This document shows positions 35,450 through 47,985 of a stretch of 64,000 nt of DNA, piece by piece. Source of the stretch: Phyto melanocephala (Eukaryota; Arthropoda; Insecta; Diptera; Rhinophoridae); assembly GCA_941918925.1 (NCBI GenBank), contig OW799234.1, forward strand, positions 106,017,884 through 106,081,883, written 5' to 3'. Under the pieces are notes generated by a model, which was not told the origin of the DNA, searched no databases, and saw only the letters and a program-made list of their open reading frames with translations. Within the stretch, counting starts at the first letter, position 1. Every line of letters begins with the position of its first letter. The position numbers and the translations under genes were made by a program.

Positions 35450-36735
35450 CATACCCTTCACCTGTGGTGCCAAGGGTGTATATAGCTTTCGTTTGTAAGT
35501 TTTACAATATTCATTTCTGACTCCATAAAGTATGTATTTTCTAAAAGCTTATGACTAGGGGAGTCTAATGAACGATGTCTGTTTGTTGGTTGAAATCCAT
35601 TTTTAGAAGCCCCCAAATATTCCAGAGATCTGTATGTGGCATCAACATTTTAAAAAAAATATCCGGGAATGAATCGCTATTGAAATTCAGCACAATCGCC
35701 TTATAACTTTCTGAGATATGGGCAAATAAACATGACTGCCTTTATTTCTTCCCAAAAATTCAGCCCTAGGTTAATTTATAGATACGTTTGTTACTATTTG
35801 TAGGTACGATATGCCTTTAGGGATATTCTATAAAATTTTAAAAAAATCAGTTACTAACCGACAAAGTTATATCCAAAAATAATTTTGAAAAATATATATA
35901 TATTTTTTTAATATATCAATTAAATAAAGCTCATAACTATTTATAGACAGGCAAAGACATACAAAACAAGCTGTAGTCTCGAAAATTACTGCCAAGAAAA
36001 ACTGACAAATCGGTTTGAAACTAACTGAAATATAAACACAAAAAAAAAAACAATTTATTTACGAACCTAGATCGATTTTATTCAGTTTTTGGACAGCAAA
36101 GAGGGCCGATATGGGTTTAAAAAGAAATGGTTTGCCAAGCATAATATAAGACACTAAAAAACAGTGAAAATCCCCCTTCAAAATGGCGTATAATTAATTT
36201 ATAAATGGGTCAAATCTAGTAATTAAAAATTACCCACTTCAACTTCCTCAATTTTTGTAAAAAAAAAAAAAAAATGAGAGGACTTGGCTAGTAGAATACA
36301 GTAAAGTAAATAATGAAAAAGTAAAAATCTATAATGGAGTTCGAAATTAAACGGCGAAACGGCTCAAAAATAGTAATTACAGCTTTGCCCCCTTTAACCC
36401 CTACAATATGGGTATCAAATGAAAGTGCATGACCCGTAGAATACTGTAAACTTTGAAAATGCTTAAATCCAATATGCTGGTCCTAAACATAATGGCAGAT
36501 AATTTTTTTCTTGATCCATCTGTAGGGGTATTTTTTTGTTTTTATTTTGAATGCTTTGTGAAATGGAAAAAGGCTGTAACACTTATTATTTTATGTTGTT
36601 AAATAATTAAAAAAAATAAAAAGAAAAAAACATTTAGAAAAGAAATCAGATAGAATTCAAAAATTCTTTACAAACGTCAAGATTCACTTGCATGGGTGAA
36701 AAAAAGGGTGCTCTAACACCCTAGCAGGTAGCCAG
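35450..36735 (+). repeat. HINE (INE-1/DINE-1-like) repeat, diverged copy
   Basis: The head 'atacccttcacctgtggtgc' matches the copy at 61915, followed by the 'tgactccataaagtatgtat' block and the 'caatcgccttataactttct' block found in sister copies. The tail is less clear. Confidence 0.6.
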
Positions 36736-36983
36736 TATGCTGTTCCACCTTAATTTATACGAAAAACAAATATGTGTAGAAAACTTAAAACAAACAAAAA
36801 CGTGAAAAAAATATACGAATGTATGTATAAAAAGGTAATGTAAAAAATGACTTGATTCAGAACATAAATTTTTGTAAAGTTTCCTAAATTAAAGAACAAA
36901 TGTCAAAAACTCCGTTCACATTTCTTTTCAGCTGCGTTGGGAAAGTTTCCTGTAAATTATTTATTTGAATCTCGGTTGTTGTT

Positions 36984-37244
36984 TTACACACACATATGTA
37001 TGTACATTAGACCGAACTTAAATTTTTTTTTCTTTTCTCCAACGTCTACAGCATTATCAAAAAATGAAAGACCTGCTGCTTCTGGTGTCAGGTACAAGTG
37101 ATTCGAAAACTTGCTCGTTATTTCATTGCTTATTATTTCATTCAATTCATTTAATTTAATAATATTTTTAATAAAATTTAAATCATTTAAGGGTGCTTTC
37201 GCGGCAATTGATGCTTCAATCCACGGTCTCAAATAAATTTTCAA
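36984..37244 (-). pseudogene. Possible transposon-derived ORF fragment
   Basis: The 86-codon frame contains 'SNHLYLTPEAAGLSFFD', which has the look of a conserved coding segment of insect mobile-element proteins, followed by 'NAVDVGEKKKK' and then collapse into low-complexity sequence. I do not recognise the family with certainty. Host flanks give no gene structure. Confidence 0.3.
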
Positions 37245-37621
37245 AATGAAGCCAACATTTCTCGAGATACCATTCGCTATTCTCGAATGAGTCTCTCATA
37301 GTTGGACTACCTCGGATGTAGTTGTGGCCAATATTTACATAATAATATTTTCAAGCAGTAAATAGCTAATAAAAATTTTAAGTTAATTTTTAAATTTTTA
37401 TGTTTTATTTGACATTATAAATCAAACCTCACGAGAAATCAGCCGATATAACCACATACATAAGTTGTTTTTTAAACAGATCTACACTTGCTTGCTTAAC
37501 AAACGCAATACTTCGAATTACACATAAATAAGCACAAAAGTACAAAAACTACCAGAAAAACGCCACAAAATTTTTACCATCAGGACAACATACATTCGTA
37601 CAAACAACAACTCCCACCTTT

Positions 37622-39548
37622 TTATACCCAACACCAGAAAAAATGGTGTGATGGTATATTCATTTTGTCATTCCGTTTGTAACACATCGAAATATCCATT
37701 TTAGACCCCATAAAGTATAAATTTTCTGAGTCCATTTAGTAATTTTAGGACGATCTAGCCATGTCCGTCTGCACGATAGACCTTGAACCAATAAATTAAG
37801 GGGGATAAAATTTTGCCAAAATATTTCTCATACACAAGGTTCGTTTGGTATTGAAAATGTGCTAAATCGGTATATCCGGAAGAGAGTTGTAGCTCGTAAT
37901 GCAAGAGTAGGTCAAAATAACCATGTCCTTCCAACATCGAATAAAATTGGATTGTTTCTAAGTACAGTCGTGTCTGGATATAGTGAACTAATTTTTGCAA
38001 GGCTTGTTCATAGTATCCAGGTTGTTCTCTATATCAAGGTTGAAATTTTTGTTCAAAAACTTGTTTTATTTACTAAAAATACAAACATGTAAATACAATG
38101 GCTGATTACAAACAATTTGTACAAAAAAGGAAATATATGTACATATGTATTTAAGTTTAATAAAAGAATTGTTGTTGAAGTTGTTTTCAAAATTTTGTTC
38201 ACTATTAGAGTTTTTCACTATTTAGAGTACTCCATGCTAAAATTTTGGTGTTCACTATATGGAGGTGTTCACTATATCGGGTGTTCACTATATCGTAAGT
38301 AAATATCCTGAGTAAAAAAATATCTTTTCCTGAAAATTGCTCAAATCTTCACATTTCGAAAGGAGTAATAAAACAAAATGAACGCACAGTGCCTTTTTCG
38401 GTAAATTTCAAAAACGTAATAAATCTGACAAAATTAGATGTACGATGCTGAAATTATGAAAGTATTGCTCTTTGGTAAAACGATATAACGCTTTATTTTA
38501 AATTCCATATAATTTCTCTATGGAAGATTTGGAAAAATAAAGTGACACTAATTAGAACATCTTAGTTAAATTCATTAGCAGAAATGTTTTGCTACGCCTA
38601 GTTTAGCGCCCACTTCTCACATATTTTACTATCAATGAAAACTTAAAGAAAATTAAGGTGAAACGTCTACTTTAACGCCTACCTCCCATATAACGGTTTA
38701 TCTTAAATTCATATAATTTCTCTATGGACAAAGTTTTTGGAAGAATAAAGGATTATATTGAAATATCTAAGTTGTACTCATTAGCAGAAACAACTTCGAC
38801 ACGCCTACTAAAACGCCCACTTTTCACGTTATCCACTGTTAATGAAATGTTAATGAAATGACAAAATTAGAGGTTGATGATGAAATTTGCTACATATATC
38901 CTTTTAGTCAATGTCATTGAAAATTTAGGTGACACGCCTACTTTAACGCCTACTTCCCATATAACGGTTTATCTTAAATTCATATAATTTCTCTATGGAC
39001 AAAGTTTTTGGAAGAATAAAGGACTATATTGAAATATCTAAGTTGAATTTATTAGTAGAAACTACGTTGAAATGCCTACTTTACCACCCACTTCTCACGT
39101 AATCTAACAGTAGAAATTTAGCAGCTTATAAAACCGAATTAAAAGTATGATCATATTTCGCAAATATAGCTTTCTAGTCAATGTCATTGTAATGCCCGAA
39201 AATAAAAGTGACACGCCTACTTAATCTACTGCCTCTCATACAATGCTTTATCATGTAATTTCTCTATGGATTAAGTTTTTGGAAAAATAAAAGACTATAT
39301 TGAAATATCTAAGTTGAATTTGTTTGGAGGAATAATATTGACACGCCTACTTTAATGCCCACTTTCATTGAAAGATAAGTTTACGAAAACATTTTACTGG
39401 CATACACAAAGAAAGTGATACATATTTTAGTATAGAGATATTATTTCATAGCGATTACTGTTAATAAGAAAATAATAACTATTGTGCTATAAAAGTATGT
39501 ACATCAACTTGGTGGTGGGTATAAAAATATATAGTGCTCTTACAATTT
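37622..39548 (+). repeat. HINE repeat, inverted relative of the HERC2-intron copy
   Basis: Starts 'tatacccaacaccagaaaaa', carries the 'gaccccataaagtataaatt' block and 'gatctagccatgtccgtctg', and ends 'ggtgggtataaaaatatata' then gtgctc. Internal 'cacgcctactttaacgcc' units recur with a period of roughly 270 bases (around 38720, 38990, 39270). It preserves, uninterrupted, the site where the element at 27555-28080 sits in its sister copy. Confidence 0.65.
37965..38296. mobile_element. Insertion with 'gttcactatatcg' ends inside the HINE copy
   Basis: Comparison with the sister HINE copy shows this segment is extra DNA. It begins 'cagtcgtgtctggatatagt' then gaac, and ends 'gttcactatatcg', giving short inverted ends; extra copies of gttcactatat occur at 38250-38290. 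A TA lies at the left flank. A pogo/Tigger-like MITE is possible but unproven. Confidence 0.4.
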
Positions 39549-40366
39549 TTTTTTAATTTTTTGCTGCAATCTCAATAAAAAACAGAGACATATATGATTT
39601 TTGGTCATATCTCATCCGTTTATTGGTCGATATTGCTAATTTTCAATACCAAAATTTTTGATAAATTAATAGCACATACGGGTCCATAGGATATATGGGG
39701 GCTTCAGAAAGGTGATTTCAACGATCGCACTGATAGACTTACGGAGGACGTTTAATTAACTTCCTTATTTATAAGGATACAGAATATACATACTTATGTA
39801 TATGTATACTTTATGGGGTAGCAAATGAATATTGTCGAAATTACACTCCCGTGTGAAGCGTATAAAAATTAATTCCGTGGAAAGTCTGTCATATCTGAAT
39901 TAAATCGGGTTTTTATTTATTTATCACCATTATATACATATATTTATACGTATAGTATATCGTTAAAATAGGGTAATTCCTGTTGACACTATAAATTATG
40001 TAGAGTAAGTAGTTTGTTTGCTAACAAATAAATAATTGTCTAAAATGTAATTACAAATTTTTATTTTTAATTTTTTTCACATATTTCTTTTTATTTACAG
40101 CTGTTGCTTACAAGCAATTTCTAAACTTTTAAACGTTATGGGATAAACTTACATACATACATATTTATTAATAATGCAGCATATATCAAAAATAAATCGG
40201 AAAGATTTAAATATTTACAACATATTAATAGACTGTTATTAATTAGAATTTATTGTAAAATTTTTTAAATGAACACACATTCTAACTCTATAAATAAATT
40301 GGCAAATTATGTTTAAAATTATTATATCATAATAAATATTTCTTACATACATATATTCTAAAAAAA
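39549..40366. other. Intergenic, HINE debris only
   Basis: The part at 39590-39880 has weak resemblance to the HINE body (e.g. 'tatctcatccgtttattggt', 'ggggtagcaaatgaatattg'). The remainder is AT-rich with no supported feature. Confidence 0.4.
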
Positions 40367-40914
40367 ATGAAAAGGAAACCGCAAACCTTATTTAATACAA
40401 ATAATATTATTACTTCAAACAAATTGCAATGTTTACAAACTTCAAAAGTATATCAACCAAACCAGAGTTGTAAACAAATGATTGATATTCAGCCCTATTC
40501 TGACTTTCGATTCGAATCGAAATTTTCTTCCTTTGGCAACTTTGGTATTCAGAGTATTGATTTCGCTCCGTTTCTTTCGATTGTAGGTATTCTGTATTAC
40601 GATCGTAGTTAAGTTTTTCAACGCTTATATCTTAGCAACGGAATTTTTTTCGATTGCTCTTTTTTATAAACTTAAGTGTTTAATTTATAAAATGTAAGTA
40701 TAAAATGTTTAAAAAGTGATTTATATAAATTTTTGTTGTACTAAAATATAAAGATTTATTTTTTCAGGTAAAAAAAACGACACCAGAGCATGAAAAGCTG
40801 CCTCCTTCGGCAAAGAATCTTAAAGCCGCCACAACATGGTTAAGCCCTCATTTTTCTATTTTCAAGCCTTACCTCTGTATTCTGAGTCACGTTGTTCTCC
40901 TCTTCCACCAATAA
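40367..40914 (+). CDS. Speculative two-exon gene, 120 aa, unknown function
   Basis: Exon 1 would be 40367-40582 (ATG, 72 codons, starting MKRKPQTLFNTNN) with donor att|gtaggt. Exon 2 would be 40768-40914, after the strong acceptor ttattttttcag, reading 'VKKTTPEHEKLPPSAKNLKA' and ending at TAA 40912-40914. Phases agree (0/0). Exon 2 composition looks protein-like; exon 1 is less convincing. A different frame from 40892 (SSTNKATAIDPISPSNTK) is also open, so a frameshift or another exon arrangement is possible. I recognise no family. Confidence 0.25.
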
Positions 40915-41368
40915 AGCCACCGCTATAGATCCCATTTCTCCTTCAAATACAAAAATAAAACATACCACCTCCGGCTTGACAGGACTCTTAGCACTCAAAT
41001 ATTTTGCAAACAAAAATGATTACCTTTTTATTAATAATTCACAAGTCTTTTGTATTATTTTATTTTTATTATTGTTAATCGCACAACATTTTTTATTTTC
41101 CTTTTTTTATTGTTGGTTGTGACTTTTGTTTCTTAAAATAGTAACAAACTAGAATTGTTTACAAGACAGTCTTTTTGCAACTGCTGATTGGGGAGCAAAA
41201 TATAAATATTTATTGAACTTGCATTAATTTTATAAATTTCTGCAGATGTAGGAAATGAGATTTTTTCATTATTAACAAATTTACTAAAGTGGGTTTTTCT
41301 ACATCACATTTTCAGAAAACATATACGAAAAAGTTGCAGCAATTCGCTTTTGCAAATACAATCAAAAA

Positions 41369-42306
41369 CAAGTAAAAGTGCTATACTCGGCAGTGCCGAA
41401 TCTGAAATTACCCTTCACCATCATGTGCATATGTATAATTCCACATCGTAGCTTAAACTATATAGTTAACTGTATTCTACTAGTCAAGCCCTTTAATTTG
41501 ATACCCATATTGATGGGGTTAAAATAATGTGATCCGCCATTTTGTTTAGATGCCATCTTGGATTTTACATTTTTTAATAATTTACTGTATTCTACTGGTC
41601 AAGCCATTTCATTTGATACGAATATTGAGAGTGTCCAAGAGGTTGCATTTCAAAATACCAGATATGACACATATATAAATTTATTGTCCGCCATTTTGTA
41701 GTGGCGGCCAACATGAATTTTAATTTTTGTATAGTGCTTATATTGCGCTAGTCAAGTTCTTTTAGATGATACCAATATTGACTCTCTCGGTTGTCTAGAA
41801 GCTGAAAAAATTGATTTTCGTTTATAAATTTTTGGAATATATATTAAAAAAAATTTATTTTCCTATAATTTTACCTATTAAAGCTAGCTTTATCCAAATT
41901 TTTTCACAAGTATCTCTACAAATAGTAACAAAGGTAACTATAAATTATTTTATGGATGAAAAATTTTAATTTTGTTGGCAAAAATATTGGAAAAAACTGA
42001 GCCAGTCGTGCTTATTTTCTCATATCTCAGAAAGTTATGGGGCTATTGTGCTGAATTTCACTAGCGATTCATTCCCGAATATTTCTAAAAGATTGATACT
42101 ATATACAGATCTGAGGAACATGTGGTTGCTTCTAAAAGTTGATTTCAACCAACACACGGACAGATGGACAGGGCTTAATCGACTCCTGTTTTCATAAGCT
42201 TTCAGAAAATATGTACTTTATGGGGTCGGAAATGAAAATTGTACAAATTACAAATGGAATAACAAAGCTATATATACCCTTGTGCACCACAGGTGAAGGG
42301 TATTAA
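41369..42306 (-). repeat. HINE (INE-1/DINE-1-like) repeat
   Basis: Read left to right, it starts 'caagtaaaagtgctatactc' with ggcagtgccgaat and ends 'tgtgcaccacaggtgaaggg' then tatt. These are the two ends of the copy at 61915-62647 in the opposite orientation. Internal blocks include 'ccgccattttgtagtggcgg'. Confidence 0.75.
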
Positions 42307-42515
42307 AAATCAAGTAATACTTACTTAAATTAAGCCGTAACAGTGTCAAAAGTATGGTAAGTACGGATTTTCTTAAATCAATTACAAAATGCTTGATTTA
42401 AGAATGAATGTGTCAAGTACGAATTTCTTAATTTTAGAAATAGTTAAGCCAAAAACTAGTTTGATTGTAAGATTTTTTTAGCGTGATTAAGCCCAAAACC
42501 GTACTTGACGTAAGC

Positions 42516-43705
42516 CAGTGTTGCCATAAGATGATAGAGAAAAAGTGCAAAACCTCGGAAAAAAAGGGCTAAAATGTTCTACAGTTCAAAAATAAAAGTG
42601 CTATAATTTTTCAATTTTGTTTTTTTAAAACATTAAAAATTAAGTATACTTTTTCAATATAATAGTTTGCAACATATTTATATACATATTTTGTTCAATT
42701 AAATTAAATTTTACTAATATTATATTTACACAAAAGAAGTGTCAACAATTACTCAAATATGATAAAAAGGTTAACAAGTTTAATCATATAATTTTCTTTA
42801 TATACCAATTCTTTTTGGTATTTTTCAGATGAACCAATTTTGATTACAACATCGTCCGATATATTGATGGTTTACCAACATGCGTTATTTAGTTTTACAC
42901 TTTCCCTTATACGTATAACAGAACATAAGAGTTGTGTGTACATTTTTGTTCTAAGTTTGCTTTTTATCAAGTCCATTAAACTTAATAAACGCTTTAAATG
43001 GTTAAACCAAACGAGACAGCACAAAATCCGATAATTCCTTAAAAGGATTTTCATTAATAAAATTTCTAAATTGGTTTACTTGAATCCAGAACTCCGTAGT
43101 ATCCATATTGGTATGCCAGATTTGTTCAATTATATAGATCCACTGATTTTTGATTTTATCGATTTCAGTTTTACTAAAATTTATATCTTCTAAGGTACAA
43201 GTAATAGGTGCCTTAATTTGTTTAAGGATATTATCTATTGAAAATGTTGAAATTTTTTTCATATCAAAATATTTTTGGGAAGCCGATATTTTAGTTCATT
43301 TACAAGCGATTTTAAAAAATGCAAGCATATCTTTCTGATTGTGTCTTCTTTTTCAGAAGATATTATATTTTTTTTCTTTATTCTTTTTTAATAACGTTTC
43401 GAATTCATATCCTAAATACGGATTTGGTAGCAAATATTCTTCAAAAAATTCTTCCTCATGTCCCAAAGTTATGTTCATCAGCTTTTCCTTTATATATATT
43501 TTACCAGCTATAACCTTTACAAGAAAGAAAATATCATCTAAAATTTACATATAAAAAATAATTGATTGCATTTAAATTGTATATGAAAAATGTGCAAAAA
43601 TGACGGATTATTATTAAAAAGTGCTAAACTAGCACTAAGCACTTTTTTGAAAATCTTTTGTGCTAACTAAAGATTAGCATAAAAAGTGCTAAAATGGCAA
43701 GCCTG
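42516..43705 (-). mobile_element. hAT-superfamily element relic with 8-bp target duplication
   Basis: The ends are CAGTGTTGCCA (42516) and the inverse of CAGGCTTGCCA (ending 43705), typical hAT termini. The flanking 8-mers acgtaagc (42508-42515) and acgtacgc (43706-43713) match at seven of eight positions, as expected for an old hAT target duplication. It holds a broken transposase fragment and is about 1.2 kb, so it is internally deleted. Confidence 0.8.
42872..43262 (-). pseudogene. hAT transposase C-terminal fragment, frameshifted
   Basis: One frame (43262 to 43020) reads 'WIQVNQFRNFINENPFKELS' then DFVLSRLV. After a frameshift near 43020, another continues 'LMDLIKSKLRTKMYTQLLCS'. Together these follow the C-terminal dimerisation region of hAT-type transposases (pattern ...LSxLPHSN...NxIKTKxRNRM...). 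The segment around the shift is lost. It cannot make a functional enzyme. Confidence 0.7.
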
Positions 43706-43713
43706 ACGTACGC

Positions 43714-44881
43714 TTAGAACAATATTCATTCGAGTATACACGAGATTGAATTAAAAAAAATGCCCTTGTAAGAATCCGCAACTTGGTTTGATCATTGCAT
43801 AGTACATAGTATCTTCGTTTTTTACGCTTTGACATTTATTCAGCGTTACGTTTTATTCAAAATTAACAAAAAAGAAAAATAACGGACAAAATTTTGCTAA
43901 CTCGTAAACTGCTACAGCGTTATTGTCGTTAACATTATTACTTATACAACTGCAATTGCAATTGTCTAAAAAATACAAGATTATTTTTTAATTTAAGAGA
44001 AACAGGACCTCATTTAAGAAGTTATTGTGTTGGATTTTCCGAATATTTCAAAAAGGTTGATACTTCATTTAAAAGTTTATTTCAACCAACACGGGGACAG
44101 ACGAACATTGCTTCCCTAGTCATAAGCTTTCGGAAATGAGTATGGTGAAAATTACAAACTGTTCGACAAAGCTTTATTTACCGAAACATATAAACGTTTT
44201 AAGAAGTTCTATAGGAGCTGCAAAATCTGACCTTGTTTGGGTAAAAAACGGAGGCAATCGTGATCTTTCGCTTATATCTCAGTTCATAATGTGACCACAC
44301 AACTAACTATTAATACCAAAATACTTGATAGCATATTCGATAAATAAATACCATATAAGAATCTTAAGTATGTATATGTAGGATCTTCAAAAAGTTGAAT
44401 TTAATATACACACGCATACATATGTATATACCATTTTACAACTCTCGTTTAAAATTTGTTCGAAAGGTTCGAAACTAAGACCATTCCGATTTGAATGCTC
44501 CGCAGGTCTGTTTCTTAAGTGGAATTGTTGTTTGAGTTATTTCAAGTGAGGTATTTTGGTAACAATTTCCTTATGCGAGAAAAAAATTGTAAGAATCGGA
44601 GCAGAGGCATGGTATCCCCCATACATGGTAAATGAAGAAGAATTGATTGATGATCACCAAAAATTTAGTAAAAAGTTACTTCATATTTATTTATTATTCT
44701 ATTCCGTAGGAAGGTCGACATTTTTTATCTTTAGAAATTTTTTGCCGCATTACACGAAGAATAAAATTGGTGGAAATTACCATAGCATTATTGTTATAAA
44801 AAACAACACTTGACAATGACGAAATGTTTAAATTCACTGGAAACATATAAAAGGGTGAATATATCAAAAATTATATTTTTA
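43714..44881. other. Intergenic, HINE-like debris
   Basis: Weak matches to HINE internal blocks at 44030-44170 ('aacacggggacagacgaaca'). The frames at 44556-44813 and 44810-45001 show no protein-like composition that I trust. Confidence 0.4.
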
Positions 44882-45446
44882 CTAGCCGCCCGGTACGTAC
44901 TCTGCTACGTATCAAGTAAAATAATAAAAAAAGAACTACATGCATTAGCTCCAAAGATACAAGGTTACCGATTTTACCCGTTTTTAGTCCTTTTCCCTTA
45001 AAAATTTCGAATAAGTACAAAAATTCATTATAGATTGTTTTAAGCAAGGTCTATTAAATAGACCTTGGTTTTAAGGAGGGTAAAACTACGTTTTTACTTT
45101 TTTCCTATTGCTATCCCTCTCAAAGATACATAAATGCTGTTCAAAAAAGTATCAAAATTCAGTTTTCACCCGTTTTATTTCCTTAAAACTCAAAATTTCC
45201 AAAAAGTACCAGACACCTATCCAATTATTTTTAACAGGCTCTTTGATCCTTTCTGAATTTTTGTGATATATATTTTTTAAGCCCGGAGATACTGTGTTAC
45301 CGATTTTACCCTTTTTTACCCGTAAACCGCTCGACGGATTTTGTGCAAACATAAAAAAGCCCTAAAAATTTCATCGAATTCGGTTAGACCGTTCGTGAGT
45401 AATAGTCACAACGCACTTGCAACAATTTTTTATATATGTATATAGA
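44882..45446 (-). mobile_element. Helitron-like element
   Basis: On the minus strand it starts A|TCTATATACATATATAAAAA and ends with a GC-rich tail (gtacgtaccgggcgg) and CTAG|T. Terminal features and A/T flanks match the Helitrons at 12366 and 53532, but the interior differs. No coding sequence seen. Confidence 0.6.
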
Positions 45447-45649
45447 TTTATTAATTTAATATTTTTTATTTCATTTACGCACTACTTTTTTGAAAAATTA
45501 TAGAAACTTAAATAAATTTTTGCTGTGGGTTTTCCAGAAGTGTATTTCCTAATATGAGATCTTGAGGACATTAAGTTATTTTGAGAGCTGGAGAATCTAA
45601 ATTTTTTATACATCCTTTCATCAATTTGAAAACCACCACGATAAACTAA

Positions 45650-46260
45650 TTAAAATAAAAAATAAAATAATAAAAAATGTAAATCAACCAAAATGCTATG
45701 GAACAAGTAGACGCACTCTTCATTGTCAGCAGAATTTAAGAATGTTTCAACATTTGTGATTGCAGTCGAGCTGGTGGTGGTTGCATCACAGCCAGGCTCA
45801 CATTTTGATTGAGAAGCTTTAACAATTGCATCAGCAAGAACGTCATCATTATCTTGTTTATCGTGCCGTGGGCAGACTGTTAAATTATTTGATGGAGGTA
45901 CGGCTTCATGATAATCGTTTCGTTCGTTTCTCTTATTATCATTAGCATTTTTGTCTGTATTACATTCACAACGAGGGCATTTAAAGTGCTGAATACTATT
46001 GTATTCGGATTCTGGTTCTTGAGTGATATGAATTATTTCTTTGTTTATTGAGATTTCCGTGGGTTTCTTTTTGGACCTTTTAAAGCGATTGTATAAATAA
46101 AGAATTGCTAACGAGGCATAAGTTGCCTTAGCTACCTATAGACAAAATTATAATTACATATATATTATAGATATTTTTAACATAACGAAGTCCTTCCTTA
46201 ACTTACATTAGCCCTTCCTTTAGCCGTGGTACTATTGAAATAATCGCTAAATTTTGACAT
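45650..46260 (-). CDS. Orphan two-exon gene, 179-aa protein with a Cys-rich middle
   Basis: Exon 1 is 46260-46207 (ATG, 18 codons, MSKFSDYFNSTTAKGRAN) with donor aat|gtaagt. Exon 2 is 46135-45650, after acceptor ctatag, with 161 codons and TAA at 45652-45650. The join is phase 0 and the 486-base exon 2 is fully open in very AT-rich DNA, which supports real coding. Exon 2 has no early ATG, so simple ORF listing misses it. Features: a short hydrophobic stretch (ATYASLAILYLYNRF), a basic patch (KRSKKK), a CPRCEC motif, a second CPRH, a KCEPGC motif, Asn/Asp/Ser-rich linkers and a hydrophobic C-terminus (LHFLLFYFLF). This could be a small single-pass membrane protein. I recognise no family. A TTTATT (AATAAA on this strand) at 45465-45470 could be its poly(A) signal. 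Confidence 0.7.
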
Positions 46261-46529
46261 TTCTTTATAAAAAATATATTTTGTTAATATTTGAGTATTT
46301 TTTTTACATACATACATAAGTATGTACATATGTATATATTAATAAAGACATATTCATAATATTTAATAATATTTTTTTTCAAATTAAAATTAATGATCAC
46401 CCTGTACAAATTCTGATAATTGTTTATGAAAGTAGACCCAAAAATAAGAACTTTTGCATCATTAGTTTGGTCAAGGCACATTAAATAATAATTTGAAAAT
46501 TAATTTGAAGTTAGTAAGTATCGTATATG

Positions 46530-47985
46530 AAAATTTGTCACGTTTAAGGCTCTTTTTCTTTGTCATAATTCGAGTCCGAATAAGCTGAAACAGATTTAAA
46601 AAAATAAGGAATTACAATTCCTTTAATCTGTTCATACTCGTATCTAATCAGTGTACCATGGGTGCCACATGGCTCCATACTCGGCCCATTATTGTTTATA
46701 TTGTATTCAAATGATTTACCCACCCGACTCAGGTTTTGTGGAGTGCATATGTATGGAGATGATGTATAACTTTTTATAAGTTGTAAACCATTTGATATCA
46801 ATAACTGCATTAATAAAATTAACCATGATCTTGACAGTATTAAAGAATGGGCATCAGCCAATGGGCTCTCTTTAAATGCCAAAAAGTCGAAGGCTACGAT
46901 AATTGTCAAAACTGATTCCTTTATAAATATTTTGCCACCAATTCTGATTGGAGATTCCATAATTAGAATAGACGAAACTGCTAAGAATCTACGTATAGTT
47001 TTCAACAAGAAATTAAACTGGTCTAATCACATAAATTCTGTATGTGGAAGAGATAGTTTGCCACCAATTCTGATTGGAGATTCCATAATTAGAATAGACG
47101 AAACTGCTAAGAATCTAGGTATAGTTTTCAACAGGAAATTAGACTGGTCTAATCACATAAATTTTATAAGTGGGAGAACCTATGCCATGTTAAGAAATCT
47201 GTGGATGTCGCAATATTGCACACCTTTTGATATTCGTATGGTACTTGCCAAGACCTATCTTTTGCCAACCCTTTCGTATGGAGTTGAACTTTTCGCTAGC
47301 TGTGACGCTTTTAGTATGAGAAGGCTAAATGTAGCATACAATAATATTGCCAGATATGTGTTTGGTCGAAGTAGGCGGAGCAGAATCTCGCAATACTCAA
47401 GACAGATATGTATGTAGTATGCCTTTTGATAGCCTGTTAAAATTTCGAACATTGCTGTTTTTTCATAAAGTAATTTACATAACACAGCCTGAGTACTTAT
47501 ACAACAGATTAATTTTTTCAAGGTCTGACAGAGGCTACAGAATTAATACCTTTCGCTTTAAAAAGGATATAACGAAAAAGCACTTTTTTCCGCAATGCTA
47601 TTACCTTTGGCGCCAACTTCCTCCTAATATTCAAACGATTAGCAATGCAATGCATTTCAAAACTGCACTATTTACCCACTTGAGTTAATGATGATTTTGT
47701 TTTGTTGATGCAAACTCATTCTTAGTTTCCCTCTTAATATCATAGATCATTAAACAATGCATTTGATTACAACTTACCTTTTGTTAACTTAATTTTTCAA
47801 GTGTGTATTAAATGTTATAACTTCAATTTTTGTCATACTTCTACTTGTTAATTTTTTTTAACTGATTTAATTTTATTTAGTATAGCTTAAGTTTTATCGT
47901 GCCACTATCTACCCAGTTCTATTAGATAAGATTTGTTCTTGTTGCGTTGTATTGATTAAATAAATAAATTAATAAATAACGTTTC
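46530..47985 (+). mobile_element. 5'-truncated, decayed non-LTR retrotransposon
   Basis: Reverse-transcriptase motifs appear in order on the + strand: VPHGSILGPLLFILYSNDLP (from 46655), MYGDDV at 46749-46766 (the catalytic YxDD box), thumb-like sequence, and the C-terminal 'YYLWRQLPPNIQTISNAMHF' ending at 47688. The 3' end is a run of TAAA/TAAAT units (47950-47980) rather than plain poly(A). The 5' two-thirds (ORF1, endonuclease) are missing. Confidence 0.8.
46640..47688 (+). pseudogene. Reverse transcriptase pseudogene with 126-base in-frame duplication
   Basis: The catalytic domain is spread over several frames, with breaks before 46932 and near 47400. A 126-base unit (42 codons) is tandemly duplicated at 46932-47057 and 47058-47183; both copies encode 'LPPILIGDSIIRIDETAKNL' and differ at a few bases. 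The clade (jockey/CR1-like) is a guess from the C-terminal pattern. Confidence 0.75.

Noticed and set aside
44556..45001. Two adjacent ORFs of 85 and 63 residues
   Set aside because: Amino-acid composition follows AT-rich background and there are no motifs, splice signals or flanking gene features.
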